Shown here one piece after another: positions 8,017-16,840 of a stretch of 64,000 nucleotides of DNA. Both the position numbers and the translations under genes were made by a program. The first letter of the stretch is position 1. Every line of letters starts with the position of its first letter. The notes below the pieces were generated by a model, which saw only the letters and a program-made list of their open reading frames with translations, had not been told where the DNA came from and made no database searches. The DNA is from Dyella flava (GTDB lineage Bacteria > Pseudomonadota > Gammaproteobacteria > Xanthomonadales > Rhodanobacteraceae), in assembly GCF_016904955.1 (NCBI RefSeq), contig NZ_JADIKE010000036.1, positions 138,021 to 202,020 of the forward strand. The letters run 5' to 3'.

Positions 8017-10288
8017 TGTCCACCTCCATCGCCTGGTAGCCGGCATCGCGCATCGCGGCGGCGACCTTTTCGCGGTTCTGCGGGCACAGCGCGACGATCG
8101 AACCGCCGCCACCGCCACCCGTGAGCTTGGCGCCGAGCGCGCCGTGTTCCCGCGCAATCTGCACCAGCTCCTCCACTTCCCAGCTCGATACACGCAGCGC
8201 GTTGAGCAGGCCGTGGCAGATGTTCATCAAATCGCCCAGACGCTCCAGGTCGTACTGCTGCATGGCTTCCATGGCTTGCAGCGTGAGACCGTCGATCTGC
8301 TGGAAGATGCCGTCATACAGCGCCGGGTTGCGCTGCCATGCACTGCGCACCTTGCCGACCGTCACCGCGGTGAGGCTTTCCTTGCCGCTGATGCCGATCA
8401 CCAGCGGAATACGCTTGGGCAACTGCAGCTCACGCACCATCGGTGCTTCGCCCTTCTTGCTGGCGCGCTTGTAGAGCAGCGGCTTGCCGTAGGTGGCGAC
8501 GGTGTTGTCGATACCGGAGGCCGAGCCGTGTGCGACTTCTTCGCAGCGGAAGGCCAGTGCGTTGATCTCTTCATCGCTCAGGCCGAGCTTGTAGTGCTGA
8601 TCGAGCGCGCGGATCACCGCCACCGCCATCGCGGCCGAACCACCCAGGCCCATGGCCCGCGGCACGTTCGGGAACACTTCGATGCGCATCGAGCGCTCGG
8701 TCAGTTCCAGCGTGTCGAAAATGATGCCCAGCGAGCGCTGGAAGGAGTCGCGATGTGCCGGGTCACGATGCAGGCGATATTCCACGCCCCAGCGCGGGAT
8801 GAACATATCCACGCCGCCGGACTTGGTGTCCTGCGCGACCGCACGCACCGCCAACGGCACCGGCGCGGCAATCGCATGGCTGCCGTAAACGACCGCATGC
8901 TCGCCGAGCAGGATGATCTTGCCGTGACCGCAGGCGCGATGATCCACCGCGGGCTGTTCGGTCACATCAGGCACTCCGCGTGACTCTTTGCGCACCTGCT
9001 CGACGATTTCCTGGGCCTTCCAGATCTTGATCTCGCCGCTTTCCACCAGACGCTCCACCACGGTATCGAAGATTTCCGCAGTAGCGCCCGCGGCGACGGC
9101 GACACTGCGCGCATGCAGTGTCATGTGACCTTGCTGGATGCCCTCGGTGACCAGCGCACGCAGCGCAGAGAAGTTCTGCGCCAGACCAACCGCACCCATA
9201 ATTTCTGCCAGCTCGCGCGCCGTCTTGACGCCGAGCAGGCGCAGGTTGAGCGCCACGGTGGCATTGGATTGCAGCGGCCCCCCGACGGTGCCGACCTTCA
9301 TCGGGATATCGAGTTCGCCGATCAGCTCACCCTTCTCACCCTTGTACCAACGGGTCAGCGAGGTGTAGCGGCCACCGCGCGCAGCGTAGGCATGAGCGGC
9401 AGCCTCGATGGCGCGCCAGTCGTTGCCGGTGGCCAGCGCAACGGCATCGACACCATTCATGATGCCCTTGTTATGCGTTGCTGCACGGTACGGATCGATA
9501 CTGGCGAATTCATTCGCGAGCACGATGCCGTCGCGCACTTCCTCACCGGTAAAGCCCTTGCCGGTGAGCTGCTCGGCCGGAATCACGCAGCGCGCGCGCA
9601 CCATCGAGCGATCGGTAAGGTTGGAAAGAATGCGCAGGAAGACGCGGCCGCCGGTCATCGTTTCCACCAGCGAGGCGATGCCTTCGCACATGGTGTTGAC
9701 CAGGTTGGCGCCCATCGCGTCGCGCGTATCGACCAACAGGTGCACCACCAGCATGTCGCCGCCTTCGGGACGCGGATGCACGTGCACTTCCAGATCCTGC
9801 GCACCGCCGCCACGTGCCACCATCTGCGGGTGGAGGCTGTTGGCAAGATTGAGCAACTCGTCCTTGCGCTGAAGCAATGCAGCCTTGGCGTGCGCAAGAT
9901 GCGGCACATCCACCACCTGCACCTGGCCGATCAGCACCGGCTCGGTGCTTTCGACGGTGAAGCCACCAGTTCCACGCACCACTTTGGCGGCGGAGGACAA
10001 GGCGGCAACGATCGACGGCTCTTCCACCACCAGCGGCACGATGTAGTCGCGACCATTGACCAGGAAGTTGAGGCCGAGGCCGACGGGCAGACCCATCACG
10101 CCGACGACGTTCTCGATCATCTTGTCGGCTTTATGGATCTTCAGCGTGTGCTCGCCGGAGACCAGGGCCTGGTAATCCTCTGCGGATAGCCAGCCCCGCT
10201 CGTGGATGATGCGAACACGATCAGAAACCGAAAGTTTGTAGAAAGCGGGGAATCGGGACCGTTCGGCACTCGATGATTCGGCGCTCAT
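8009..10288 (-). CDS. Fused class II HMG-CoA reductase - mevalonate kinase
   Basis: A single 759-residue frame carries two consecutive mevalonate-pathway enzymes. Residues 1 to ~430 are a class II HMG-CoA reductase (ENVVGVMGLPVGLGLNF) with catalytic residues equivalent to those of the Pseudomonas mevalonii enzyme: E59, K274 (HNKGIMNG), D290 (ATGNDWRA) and H388 (GHMTLHAR). Residues ~452-759 are a GHMP kinase of the mevalonate kinase type: GHGKIILLGEHAVVYG (about 454-469), GLGGSAAMAVA (547-557) and GAKLTGGGGGGSIV (719-732). The linker (~430-452) is short. It would convert HMG-CoA to mevalonate and then 5-phosphomevalonate. Start ATG at 10288 has CGGAG nine bases upstream. Both halves look intact. 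Confidence 0.95.
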   Translation of the reverse strand: MSAESSSAERSRFPAFYKLSVSDRVRIIHERGWLSAEDYQALVSGEHTLKIHKADKMIENVVGVMGLPVGLGLNFLVNGRDYIVPLVVEEPSIVAALSSAAKVVRGTGGFTVESTEPVLIGQVQVVDVPHLAHAKAALLQRKDELLNLANSLHPQMVARGGGAQDLEVHVHPRPEGGDMLVVHLLVDTRDAMGANLVNTMCEGIASLVETMTGGRVFLRILSNLTDRSMVRARCVIPAEQLTGKGFTGEEVRDGIVLANEFASIDPYRAATHNKGIMNGVDAVALATGNDWRAIEAAAHAYAARGGRYTSLTRWYKGEKGELIGELDIPMKVGTVGGPLQSNATVALNLRLLGVKTARELAEIMGAVGLAQNFSALRALVTEGIQQGHMTLHARSVAVAAGATAEIFDTVVERLVESGEIKIWKAQEIVEQVRKESRGVPDVTEQPAVDHRACGHGKIILLGEHAVVYGSHAIAAPVPLAVRAVAQDTKSGGVDMFIPRWGVEYRLHRDPAHRDSFQRSLGIIFDTLELTERSMRIEVFPNVPRAMGLGGSAAMAVAVIRALDQHYKLGLSDEEINALAFRCEEVAHGSASGIDNTVATYGKPLLYKRASKKGEAPMVRELQLPKRIPLVIGISGKESLTAVTVGKVRSAWQRNPALYDGIFQQIDGLTLQAMEAMQQYDLERLGDLMNICHGLLNALRVSSWEVEELVQIAREHGALGAKLTGGGGGGSIVALCPQNREKVAAAMRDAGYQAMEVDIG

Positions 10289-10382
10289 ACCGTAAGCACT
10301 CCGTATTGGACGTTAGTCATGCACCCCAACGTCAGGACGTTGCGTGCAGCACGTCGACCATGACGTTCAAGAACATTTGCGA

Positions 10383-11486
10383 TCACGTCAAAATCCTTGA
10401 GGGGGGAAGATTTCGCGCAAGGCGCATATGGCTGCTGACCCCGTCGGAATCAAGTCCCAGGGGGACGACGTGCATGCCGGCCGGAACAATGGCTCGTTCA
10501 AATGTCGCCAACCTTTCTGGGTCGTCGGCAAAAACCACGCCGAAGTCGCCGCCTGCGCCGCACGGCTTGTAGCTGACACCTGCTTCAGAAGCCATATCTG
10601 CCAGCTTTTTCTGCTCTGGCGAATAGATCTCCAGACCGCACGCATGACCAAACTGCTGCAGGGCCGATGCATACGCTTTTGTCAGCTCAACGAAAGATTG
10701 GGCATCCTGGCGACCCAACGCATCCAGCCCCGCTTCGGAAAGCGTGCCGAGTTCACGCATGTGTGATGCGTAGTCAGCGGCGCGACTGACGCGCCACTGC
10801 GCCAAGCGCTGCAGGAAGTCATTGGTCGATACCGACTGGCCCGACCATACGAACAGACAATGCACCCCAGTCATCGGCCACGGCAGCGGCGCGAAAGTAG
10901 GTTCACGCGCCTGCCCTGCCAACTGGTAGCGAATCAAACCACCGGCGACGCTGGCAGCAACATCCACACCACTGCCCCGCCCACCTTGCCATCCGCCATG
11001 CATATGCAGCAGACGACGCAACCATTGCGTGCGATCGCTCAGCACATCGGCGTGTCCGGCGAAAGCCGCCAAGGCCGAAGCCAGCGCAACGGTCAGTGCT
11101 GCGCTGGAACCGAGCCCAAGCTTGGCGCGCGATGCGCCATCGACGTGGAAGAACCCGGAGGTATCCAGATGCAGGCTGAAACCTTCGCCCGCTTCAGGTG
11201 CAAGCCCTTCGCGCACCAGGCCTTGCCACACGTGCTCGACCAGTGACAGCTTGGCTGCGGCAACGTCATCACACCGCCAGCGCAAAGCACCACCTTCCAC
11301 CGTCATGCGCGCACCACTGACACCAAGATCCGGCGCATGCACATCGCACACACCATCACTGCGCACTTCGATGCGCACATGGGCGCGACGATTCACCGCC
11401 AGCACCAACGCAGGCGCACCTTCCAGTACGGCGTATTCGCCCAGCAAAACCAGCTTGCCGGGAGCGCTTGCGGTGAGCTCCATCAT
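10383..11486 (-). CDS. Phosphomevalonate kinase (GHMP superfamily)
   Basis: Phosphorylates 5-phosphomevalonate to 5-diphosphomevalonate. The 367-residue protein shows the GHMP motifs SAPGKLVLLGEYAVLEG at the N-terminus, KLGLGSSAALTVAL in the middle and YKPCGAGGDFGVV near the C-terminus; the first and last are characteristic of phosphomevalonate kinases. Its ATG overlaps the stop of the decarboxylase gene (ATGA, 11483-11486). A second ATG directly follows and could also be used. Downstream lie 94 bp and then the HMGR-mevalonate kinase gene. Confidence 0.92.
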   Translation of the reverse strand: MMELTASAPGKLVLLGEYAVLEGAPALVLAVNRRAHVRIEVRSDGVCDVHAPDLGVSGARMTVEGGALRWRCDDVAAAKLSLVEHVWQGLVREGLAPEAGEGFSLHLDTSGFFHVDGASRAKLGLGSSAALTVALASALAAFAGHADVLSDRTQWLRRLLHMHGGWQGGRGSGVDVAASVAGGLIRYQLAGQAREPTFAPLPWPMTGVHCLFVWSGQSVSTNDFLQRLAQWRVSRAADYASHMRELGTLSEAGLDALGRQDAQSFVELTKAYASALQQFGHACGLEIYSPEQKKLADMASEAGVSYKPCGAGGDFGVVFADDPERLATFERAIVPAGMHVVPLGLDSDGVSSHMRLARNLPPSRILT

Positions 11487-12511
11487 GTCTCCAGCACACC
11501 TACCGGTCGTTCGCGCGCACCGGCGCCCAGACCCGTATCCAGTACGTCGAGCACACCGGGCACATCACGCAGCGCAGCCTTCACTTGCTCGATGGCCGAT
11601 GGCGCGCATACCGCTTTCAACTGCGGTCCCGCGTCGACCGTGAAGAATACGGGCACGCCTTGTTGCCGCAGCGCACGCACGCGATGCATGCATTCCACCG
11701 TCGCGCCATTCCAGTAAAGCAGACCCGGCTGCGCGGCCATGGCCAGCGCATGCATCTTCAGGCAGCTGTACTCGGAAATCGCCGCAAGTCCATCGAAATC
11801 ACGCGCAAGAATGGCGTTGCGCGCGCTATCCAGATCGGCCTCCTGGGTGTCGACCCAGGCCGATTGATAAGGCGACGTCTGCGCCGTGCGGCGCATGCCT
11901 TCGCTTGAACCCACCTGCTTGGCTGCCTTGGATGTAATGGCCACGGCAACACGCAACGGCCATGCATCGGCATCCAGCAAGGGACGAGCGACGGAGTCAG
12001 TGCCATCGGCCAGTCTGCCATGCGCCCACTCCACGTAACCGCCAAAAATGGAACGCGCCGCCGAGCCGGAGCAACGACGCGCCAGCACCGACTGCTCGGC
12101 GAGACTTAATTCAAGGCCCAGCGCTCGCGCGCCGGCATGCACCAGCGCAGCAAAACCTGAAGCGGAGGACGCCAGACCGGCAGCAGTGGGAAAGTTGTTC
12201 TCGCTGGCGACTTCTGCACCGTAGTCGACGCCCGCGCGCTCACGCAGCAGGTTCAGGCAGGCGGTGACGCGCTTGGACTCGGCCTCGTCGCTGCGGCCAT
12301 TGAGACTCACCTGATCGTGCTTCTGCCCTGGCACAAAGCGCACTTCGGTGCGCGTCCACAGGCTGTCCAGGGTAATCGAGATGGAACCGACCGCCGGCAG
12401 ATTCAGCAGCGCATCACGCTTGCCCCAGTATTTGACCAGCGCGATGTTCGGCTGGGCTTGCGAGGCAGCATGGAATGCTCCGGACACATCGGCGCGTGAT
12501 TCGAGGTTCAT
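11483..12511 (-). CDS. mvaD: Diphosphomevalonate decarboxylase
   Basis: Converts 5-diphosphomevalonate to isopentenyl diphosphate. The 342-residue protein has the family signatures NIALVKYWGKRD near the N-terminus, PAVGSISITLD, the ATP-binding TAAGLASSASGFAALV loop, and SRRCSGSAARSIFGG-like residues (here ARRCSGSAARSIFGG). The start at 12511 was preferred over 12550 because the extra residues are not family-like. First mevalonate-pathway gene of the minus-strand operon, with the DUF2147 gene 54 bp upstream. Its signature fits the classical decarboxylase rather than archaeal mevalonate-kinase variants, though I could not test this by alignment. Confidence 0.93.
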   Translation of the reverse strand: MNLESRADVSGAFHAASQAQPNIALVKYWGKRDALLNLPAVGSISITLDSLWTRTEVRFVPGQKHDQVSLNGRSDEAESKRVTACLNLLRERAGVDYGAEVASENNFPTAAGLASSASGFAALVHAGARALGLELSLAEQSVLARRCSGSAARSIFGGYVEWAHGRLADGTDSVARPLLDADAWPLRVAVAITSKAAKQVGSSEGMRRTAQTSPYQSAWVDTQEADLDSARNAILARDFDGLAAISEYSCLKMHALAMAAQPGLLYWNGATVECMHRVRALRQQGVPVFFTVDAGPQLKAVCAPSAIEQVKAALRDVPGVLDVLDTGLGAGARERPVGVLET

Positions 12512-12565
12512 ACGTCTCGCAGGGGGAAGGGGAAAATCAACAAAAAACACAAGCCGGACAAAGAG

Positions 12566-13135
12566 TTACTTGTCTAGCACATCCATCACAAAGGGTAGGC
12601 CACCATCTACGGGGGTTCGCATGGTGACCCGGCTCCACACGGTATTTCCGCCAAACAGGCTGATGCCGATGTAGCCTCGCAGTTGCAGCCGGTTCGCACT
12701 CGTCAACCGGATCAGACAATTATACGTCCGTCCGTTCTCGGAATTATAAACGCGCCCATCGATCCACTTTCTGCCAGCAGCGTCATAGTGCAGCCCATTC
12801 AACAGCCGCAGGCCTGTCAAGGGCTGGGAACGCAAGGCAGGGTCGGGGTTGTTGCGGTCCGTGACGATCTTGCCGTTCAGTTCGGGGCCATCTTCCGGAC
12901 CATAAGTGTCGTGCAGTTGCCAAAGAATGCGGCCCTGATATTCGTCGCCTACCTGCTCGATCCGGATCACCGCATCCCGGCTCTCCACCAGCCAGTCCCC
13001 CACAATCGCCGACGGGCCAGACGGCGTGTAGGCATTGCTCGCGCAAACCCCGCCGGGCGAAGCCCAGAGCAGAAAAAAAGCCAGTAAATACAATCCTGAA
13101 TGTCGAAACAAACGTATGTGCCGCGCAATCTTCAT
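12566..13135 (-). CDS. DUF2147 family secreted protein
   Basis: A 189-residue protein with a signal peptide (MKIARHIRLF then a hydrophobic core LYLLAFFLLWA and a CAS-type cleavage region). The mature part has the DUF2147 pattern: IVGDWLVESRDAVIRIEQVGDEYQGRILW, a short linker, then GLRLLNGLHYDAAGRKWIDGRVYNSENGRTYNCLIRL, ending in a beta-rich WSRV segment. DUF2147 proteins are periplasmic with unknown function. The chosen start (13135) gives the best signal peptide; an ATG five codons upstream is possible. It is 54 bp upstream of mvaD on the same strand and 67 bp from the divergent hpnI, so it may lead the mevalonate operon. Confidence 0.8.
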   Translation of the reverse strand: MKIARHIRLFRHSGLYLLAFFLLWASPGGVCASNAYTPSGPSAIVGDWLVESRDAVIRIEQVGDEYQGRILWQLHDTYGPEDGPELNGKIVTDRNNPDPALRSQPLTGLRLLNGLHYDAAGRKWIDGRVYNSENGRTYNCLIRLTSANRLQLRGYIGISLFGGNTVWSRVTMRTPVDGGLPFVMDVLDK

Positions 13136-13202
13136 CGCGCACCCTTGCATGGATGGTGATCGGCCCTCATGTCCCGCCCCTTGGTCTGTAGCATAAGCGT
13201 CC

Positions 13203-14351
13203 ATGTCTTTAAGCTGGATTACCACCGCCATTATCCACGGACTCGGCATCGGACTCGCCTTTGCCGCCGCGGGCTATGCCTGTGTGGCCGTGTGGGCCGT
13301 GGTGAAAGGAATGCGCTCCCGCGTCATCAAGAACCCTACGCCCCCTCAACCGGTCGCCGTGCTCAAGCCCTTGCACGGCGCAGAGCCTCGCCTGTACGAG
13401 AATCTGCGCACTTTCTGCGTGCAGACGCACCCGAATTATCAATTGGTTTTCGGTGTACGCGAACCGGATGATCCGGCCATCGCCGTGGTCCAGCGCTTGC
13501 GCGAAGAATTTCCGCAACGATCAATTGTTTTAGCCGTCGATCCACGCATCCATGGCGCGAATTTCAAAGTCAGCAACCTGATCAACATGCTGCCTCACGC
13601 ACAGCATGGCTGGCTGGTGCTGGCCGATGCTGACATTAGCGTGCCCGCGGATTATCTGGTGCGTGTTACGGCGCCGCTGGCCGATCCTGATGTCGGCATT
13701 ATCACGTGCCTTTATCACGGCATATCCGGCCCTTCCTTCTGGTCACGCCTTGGCCGTCTGTTTATCGACGACTGGTTTGCGCCCTCGGTACGGCTCTCGC
13801 ATGCGTTTGGCTCCACTCGCTTTGCGTTCGGCTCCACCATTGCGCTGCGGCGTGACGCCTTGCAGGCCATCGGCGGCTTCGAGGCCTTGCGCGATACACT
13901 GGCCGATGACTTCTGGCTGGGCGAACTTACCCGCCGTGCAGGCCTGCGCACCGTGTTGTCTGAAGTTGTCGTGGGCACGGATGTCGGCGAAAGCAAACTG
14001 AAAGAATTGTGGACGCATGAATTGCGCTGGCTACGTACCATCCGCTCACTTGCTCCGGCAGGTTTTGCCATGACTTTCGTGTGCTTTACATCGCCCTTAT
14101 TGCTGCTCGGACTATGTCTGGCACCGGGTGCGGCGACCGCGGGTCTGGCCCTGCTCGGTGGCGGGGCTCGGGTTTTGCTACACTTTTTACAGCGGCGCAC
14201 CAGTGACCGACGCTTCGCCTGGCACGAAGTCCTGCTGATTCCCCTCCGCGACACCTTATTGCTGATGGAATGGGCAGCAGCCCTCGCCGGTTGGCAGGTA
14301 AGATGGCGCGGTCAGGTTTTGCATGCTCGAGGCGGCGGTTCAGCGCCGTAA
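13203..14351 (+). CDS. hpnI: Hopanoid glycosyltransferase HpnI
   Basis: A 382-residue GT21-type membrane glycosyltransferase that adds an N-acetylglucosamine-type sugar to bacteriohopanetetrol. It has an N-terminal membrane helix (8-32), the GT2-like core starting at VAVLKPLHGAEPRL, the DAD motif at 142-144, the acid DDFWLG at 235-240, the (H/Q)xxRW motif at 272-276 (HELRW), and two C-terminal membrane segments. It is first of the plus-strand series hpnI-hpnJ-hpnK-hpnL-ferritin-like, divergent from the mevalonate genes across a 67-bp intergenic region that must hold both promoters. Confidence 0.93.
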   Translation: MSLSWITTAIIHGLGIGLAFAAAGYACVAVWAVVKGMRSRVIKNPTPPQPVAVLKPLHGAEPRLYENLRTFCVQTHPNYQLVFGVREPDDPAIAVVQRLREEFPQRSIVLAVDPRIHGANFKVSNLINMLPHAQHGWLVLADADISVPADYLVRVTAPLADPDVGIITCLYHGISGPSFWSRLGRLFIDDWFAPSVRLSHAFGSTRFAFGSTIALRRDALQAIGGFEALRDTLADDFWLGELTRRAGLRTVLSEVVVGTDVGESKLKELWTHELRWLRTIRSLAPAGFAMTFVCFTSPLLLLGLCLAPGAATAGLALLGGGARVLLHFLQRRTSDRRFAWHEVLLIPLRDTLLLMEWAAALAGWQVRWRGQVLHARGGGSAP

Positions 14352-14418
14352 ACCTAAGATTTCTGAACTATCTGCTGTCCCTGGGCACGGTTGAGTGCCT
14401 CCGCAGGAGTCCTCCGTA

Positions 14419-15846
14419 ATGAAAACGCTTTTTCTGCAAGCTCCCTCCTTCGACGGCTTTGATGGTGGCGCCGGTTCGCGCTATCAGGCCAAACGTGAGA
14501 TCAAGAGCTTTTGGTATCCCACCTGGCTGGCTCAACCGGCTGCGATGGTGCCCGATTCGCGCGTGCTTGACGCACCGGCCGACGAGATTTCGGTCGAAGA
14601 CAGCCTGCGCATCGCCGAGGGCTATGACCTGGTGATCATCCACACCAGCACGCCTTCCTTCCCGACCGATGCCAAGTTCGCGGAGCTGTTGAAGGCGCGC
14701 AAGCCGAGCGTGCTGATCGGCTTGGTCGGCGCAAAAGTCGCGGTGGATCCGAGCGGTTCGCTCACCGCATCGCCTGCCATTGATTTCGTCGCGCGCGAAG
14801 AGTTCGACTACACCTGCAAGGAAGTCGCCGAGGGCCGTCCGTTCGAAAGCATCACCGGCATCAGCTACAAGCTGGCCGATGGCACCGTGCAGCACAATCC
14901 GCCGCGCGCGATGATCGAGAACATGGACGACCTGCCCTTCGTGGCACCGATCTACAAGCGCGACCTCACGATCAACAACTACTTCATCGGCTACCTCAAG
15001 CACCCGTACGTGTCCATCTACACGGGCCGTGGTTGCCGCTCCAAGTGCACCTTCTGCCTGTGGCCGCAGACCGTGGGCGGTCATCGCTATCGCACGCGCT
15101 CGGCCGCGAACGTGCTGGCCGAGGCGAAGTGGATCAAGGAGAACATGCCGGAAGTGAAGGAACTGATGTTCGACGACGACACCTTCACCGACAGCTCCAA
15201 CATGGAGCGTGTGCATGACATCGCGCGCGGCCTGGGTGCGATGGGCTGGACCTGGTCCTGCAACGCGAAGGCCAATGTGCCGTACGAGTCGTTGAAGATC
15301 ATGAAGGAAAACGGCCTGCGCCTGTTGCTCGTGGGTTACGAGTCCGGCGACGACCAGATCCTGCACAACATCAAGAAGGGTCTGCGCACCGACATCGCGC
15401 GCCGCTTCACCGAAGACTGCCGCAAGCTGGGCATCACCATCCACGGCACCTTCATTCTTGGCCTGCCGGGCGAAACCAAGGAAACGATCGACAAGACGAT
15501 CCAGTTCGCCAAGGAGATCAACCCGCACACCATCCAGGTGTCGCTGGCCGCTCCCTACCCGGGCACCACGCTGTACAACCAGGCGGTCGAAAACGGCTGG
15601 CTGAAGGAGAACGAGGCGGTCAACCTGGTCAATGACAAGGGCGTGCAGCTCGCGCTGATCAGCTACCCGCATCTTTCCAAGGAAGACATCTTCCACGGCG
15701 TGGAGAAGTTCTATCGGGCCTTCTACTTCCGTCCGTCGAAGATCTGGGAGATCGTCAAGGAAATGCTGGCGAGCTGGGAAATGATGAAGCGTCGTCTGCG
15801 CGAAGGCGTGGAGTTCTTCCGCTTCCTGCGCGCGCACGAGGCGTGA
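14419..15846 (+). CDS. hpnJ: Radical SAM protein HpnJ
   Basis: A 475-residue B12-binding-domain/radical SAM protein. The N-terminal ~190 residues are the cobalamin-binding-like domain; the radical SAM cluster ligands are C206, C210 and C213 (GRGCRSKCTFC), followed by the barrel with MFDDDTFT and GYESGDDQIL. In hopanoid producers HpnJ rearranges the glucosaminyl sugar to the cyclitol ether head group, acting after HpnI and HpnK. The start at 14419 follows GGAG at about nine bases; an in-frame ATG eight codons earlier is less likely. It lies 67 bp downstream of hpnI. Confidence 0.95.
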   Translation: MKTLFLQAPSFDGFDGGAGSRYQAKREIKSFWYPTWLAQPAAMVPDSRVLDAPADEISVEDSLRIAEGYDLVIIHTSTPSFPTDAKFAELLKARKPSVLIGLVGAKVAVDPSGSLTASPAIDFVAREEFDYTCKEVAEGRPFESITGISYKLADGTVQHNPPRAMIENMDDLPFVAPIYKRDLTINNYFIGYLKHPYVSIYTGRGCRSKCTFCLWPQTVGGHRYRTRSAANVLAEAKWIKENMPEVKELMFDDDTFTDSSNMERVHDIARGLGAMGWTWSCNAKANVPYESLKIMKENGLRLLLVGYESGDDQILHNIKKGLRTDIARRFTEDCRKLGITIHGTFILGLPGETKETIDKTIQFAKEINPHTIQVSLAAPYPGTTLYNQAVENGWLKENEAVNLVNDKGVQLALISYPHLSKEDIFHGVEKFYRAFYFRPSKIWEIVKEMLASWEMMKRRLREGVEFFRFLRAHEA

Positions 15847-15855
15847 CCTTTTAGC

Positions 15856-16004
15856 CTCCTCCTCTCCCCGCTGGGCGACCCGAAGGTAGTCCCTGTGGGA
15901 GAGAGGATCGAGGTGAGGGGCCACGGCTTGCCTCAGTCGTCACATGAAATCGCGCACTGAACCTTCCATTCGGCGAGAGCAACCCCTCACCCCACCCCTC
16001 TCTT
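15856..16004. repeat. Palindromic intergenic repeat spanning the hpnJ-hpnK junction
   Basis: CT-rich and GA-rich segments form nested inverted repeats. GGTGAGGGG at 15912-15920 pairs with CCCCTCACC at 15983-15991, and the adjoining GAGAGAGG at about 15900 pairs with CCTCTCTTC at 15996-16004. A CTCCTCTCCCC/GGGAGAGAGG pair (15858-15868 with 15898-15907) makes a second stem. This pattern is typical of dispersed intergenic repeats in Xanthomonadales. Its right arm lies inside the hpnK coding frame. Confidence 0.65.
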
Positions 16005-16840
16005 CGGAAGGGAAAGGGATCAAGGGTGAACGCCCTCGCCTGATCGTTACAGCTGATGATTTCGGCTTGCATGCAGCCGTCAACGAAGCGGTCGAGCGCG
16101 GTTATCGCGACGGCGTGCTGCGCGCTGCCAGCTTGATGGTTGGAGCGCCTGCCGTGGCTGATGCCGTGGCGCGCGCCAAACAAAACCCCGGCCTTGCCGT
16201 GGGTCTGCACCTGGTGCTTGCGGATGGACGCGCGATGCTGCCACCGTCGCGCATTCCTGATCTCGTCGACGCGCAGGGCATGTTCAACTCGGACATGGTG
16301 CGCAACGGTATTCGCTTCTTCTTCCTGCCGCACGTCCGTCGCCAATTGGCTGACGAAATCCATGCGCAATTCGAAGCCTTTGCGGCGACCGGTCTGCCAC
16401 TCGATCACGTCAATGCGCACAAGCATTTCCATCTGCATCCCACGATCCTGTCGCTGATGTTGAGCATCGGCCGCCAATACGGCCTGCGGGCGATCCGCCT
16501 GCCATCCGAACCCGGCATGGGGCCGTGGCTGCGGCCCTGGCTGGCGCTCATGCGCTGGCGCATGAAGCGTGCGGGCATTGCCTACAACGATCACGTATTC
16601 GGCCTCCGGCATAGCGGCGGCATGGATGAAATGGTCATGCTGGACATCCTGCAGCAGCTGCCAGACGGTCTCTCGGAGGTGTATCTGCACCCCGCCTCGC
16701 ACGGTCACCTGACCGCAAGCATGGCCGATTACCGGCATGCCGATGAGCTTGCCGCACTGCTGTCGCCACGTGTGCGCGATGCGATCGCGCAACGCTACCT
16801 GCTTTGCAACGGCTTCTCGGACCCAGCGGCGGCGACATGA
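15944..16840 (+). CDS. hpnK: Hopanoid deacetylase HpnK (YdjC/ChbG family)
   Basis: A 298-residue deacetylase that removes the acetyl group from the N-acetylglucosaminyl hopanoid. The YdjC core starts at RLIVTADDFGLHAAVNEAVERGY (metal-ligand aspartates at about 38-39) and has VGLHLVLADGR and DHVNAHKHFHLHPT, which carry the metal histidines. Family members normally begin a few residues before LIVTADD. Here the only available start, ATG 15944, adds about 31 residues of low-complexity sequence translated from an intergenic repeat (see repeat at 15856-16004). The stop overlaps the hpnL start (ATGA). Confidence 0.92.
   Translation: MKSRTEPSIRREQPLTPPLSSEGKGIKGERPRLIVTADDFGLHAAVNEAVERGYRDGVLRAASLMVGAPAVADAVARAKQNPGLAVGLHLVLADGRAMLPPSRIPDLVDAQGMFNSDMVRNGIRFFFLPHVRRQLADEIHAQFEAFAATGLPLDHVNAHKHFHLHPTILSLMLSIGRQYGLRAIRLPSEPGMGPWLRPWLALMRWRMKRAGIAYNDHVFGLRHSGGMDEMVMLDILQQLPDGLSEVYLHPASHGHLTASMADYRHADELAALLSPRVRDAIAQRYLLCNGFSDPAAAT

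Noticed and set aside
14368..15924. 518-codon frame antisense to hpnJ
   Set aside because: Overlaps the well-supported radical SAM gene entirely and shows no recognisable motif.
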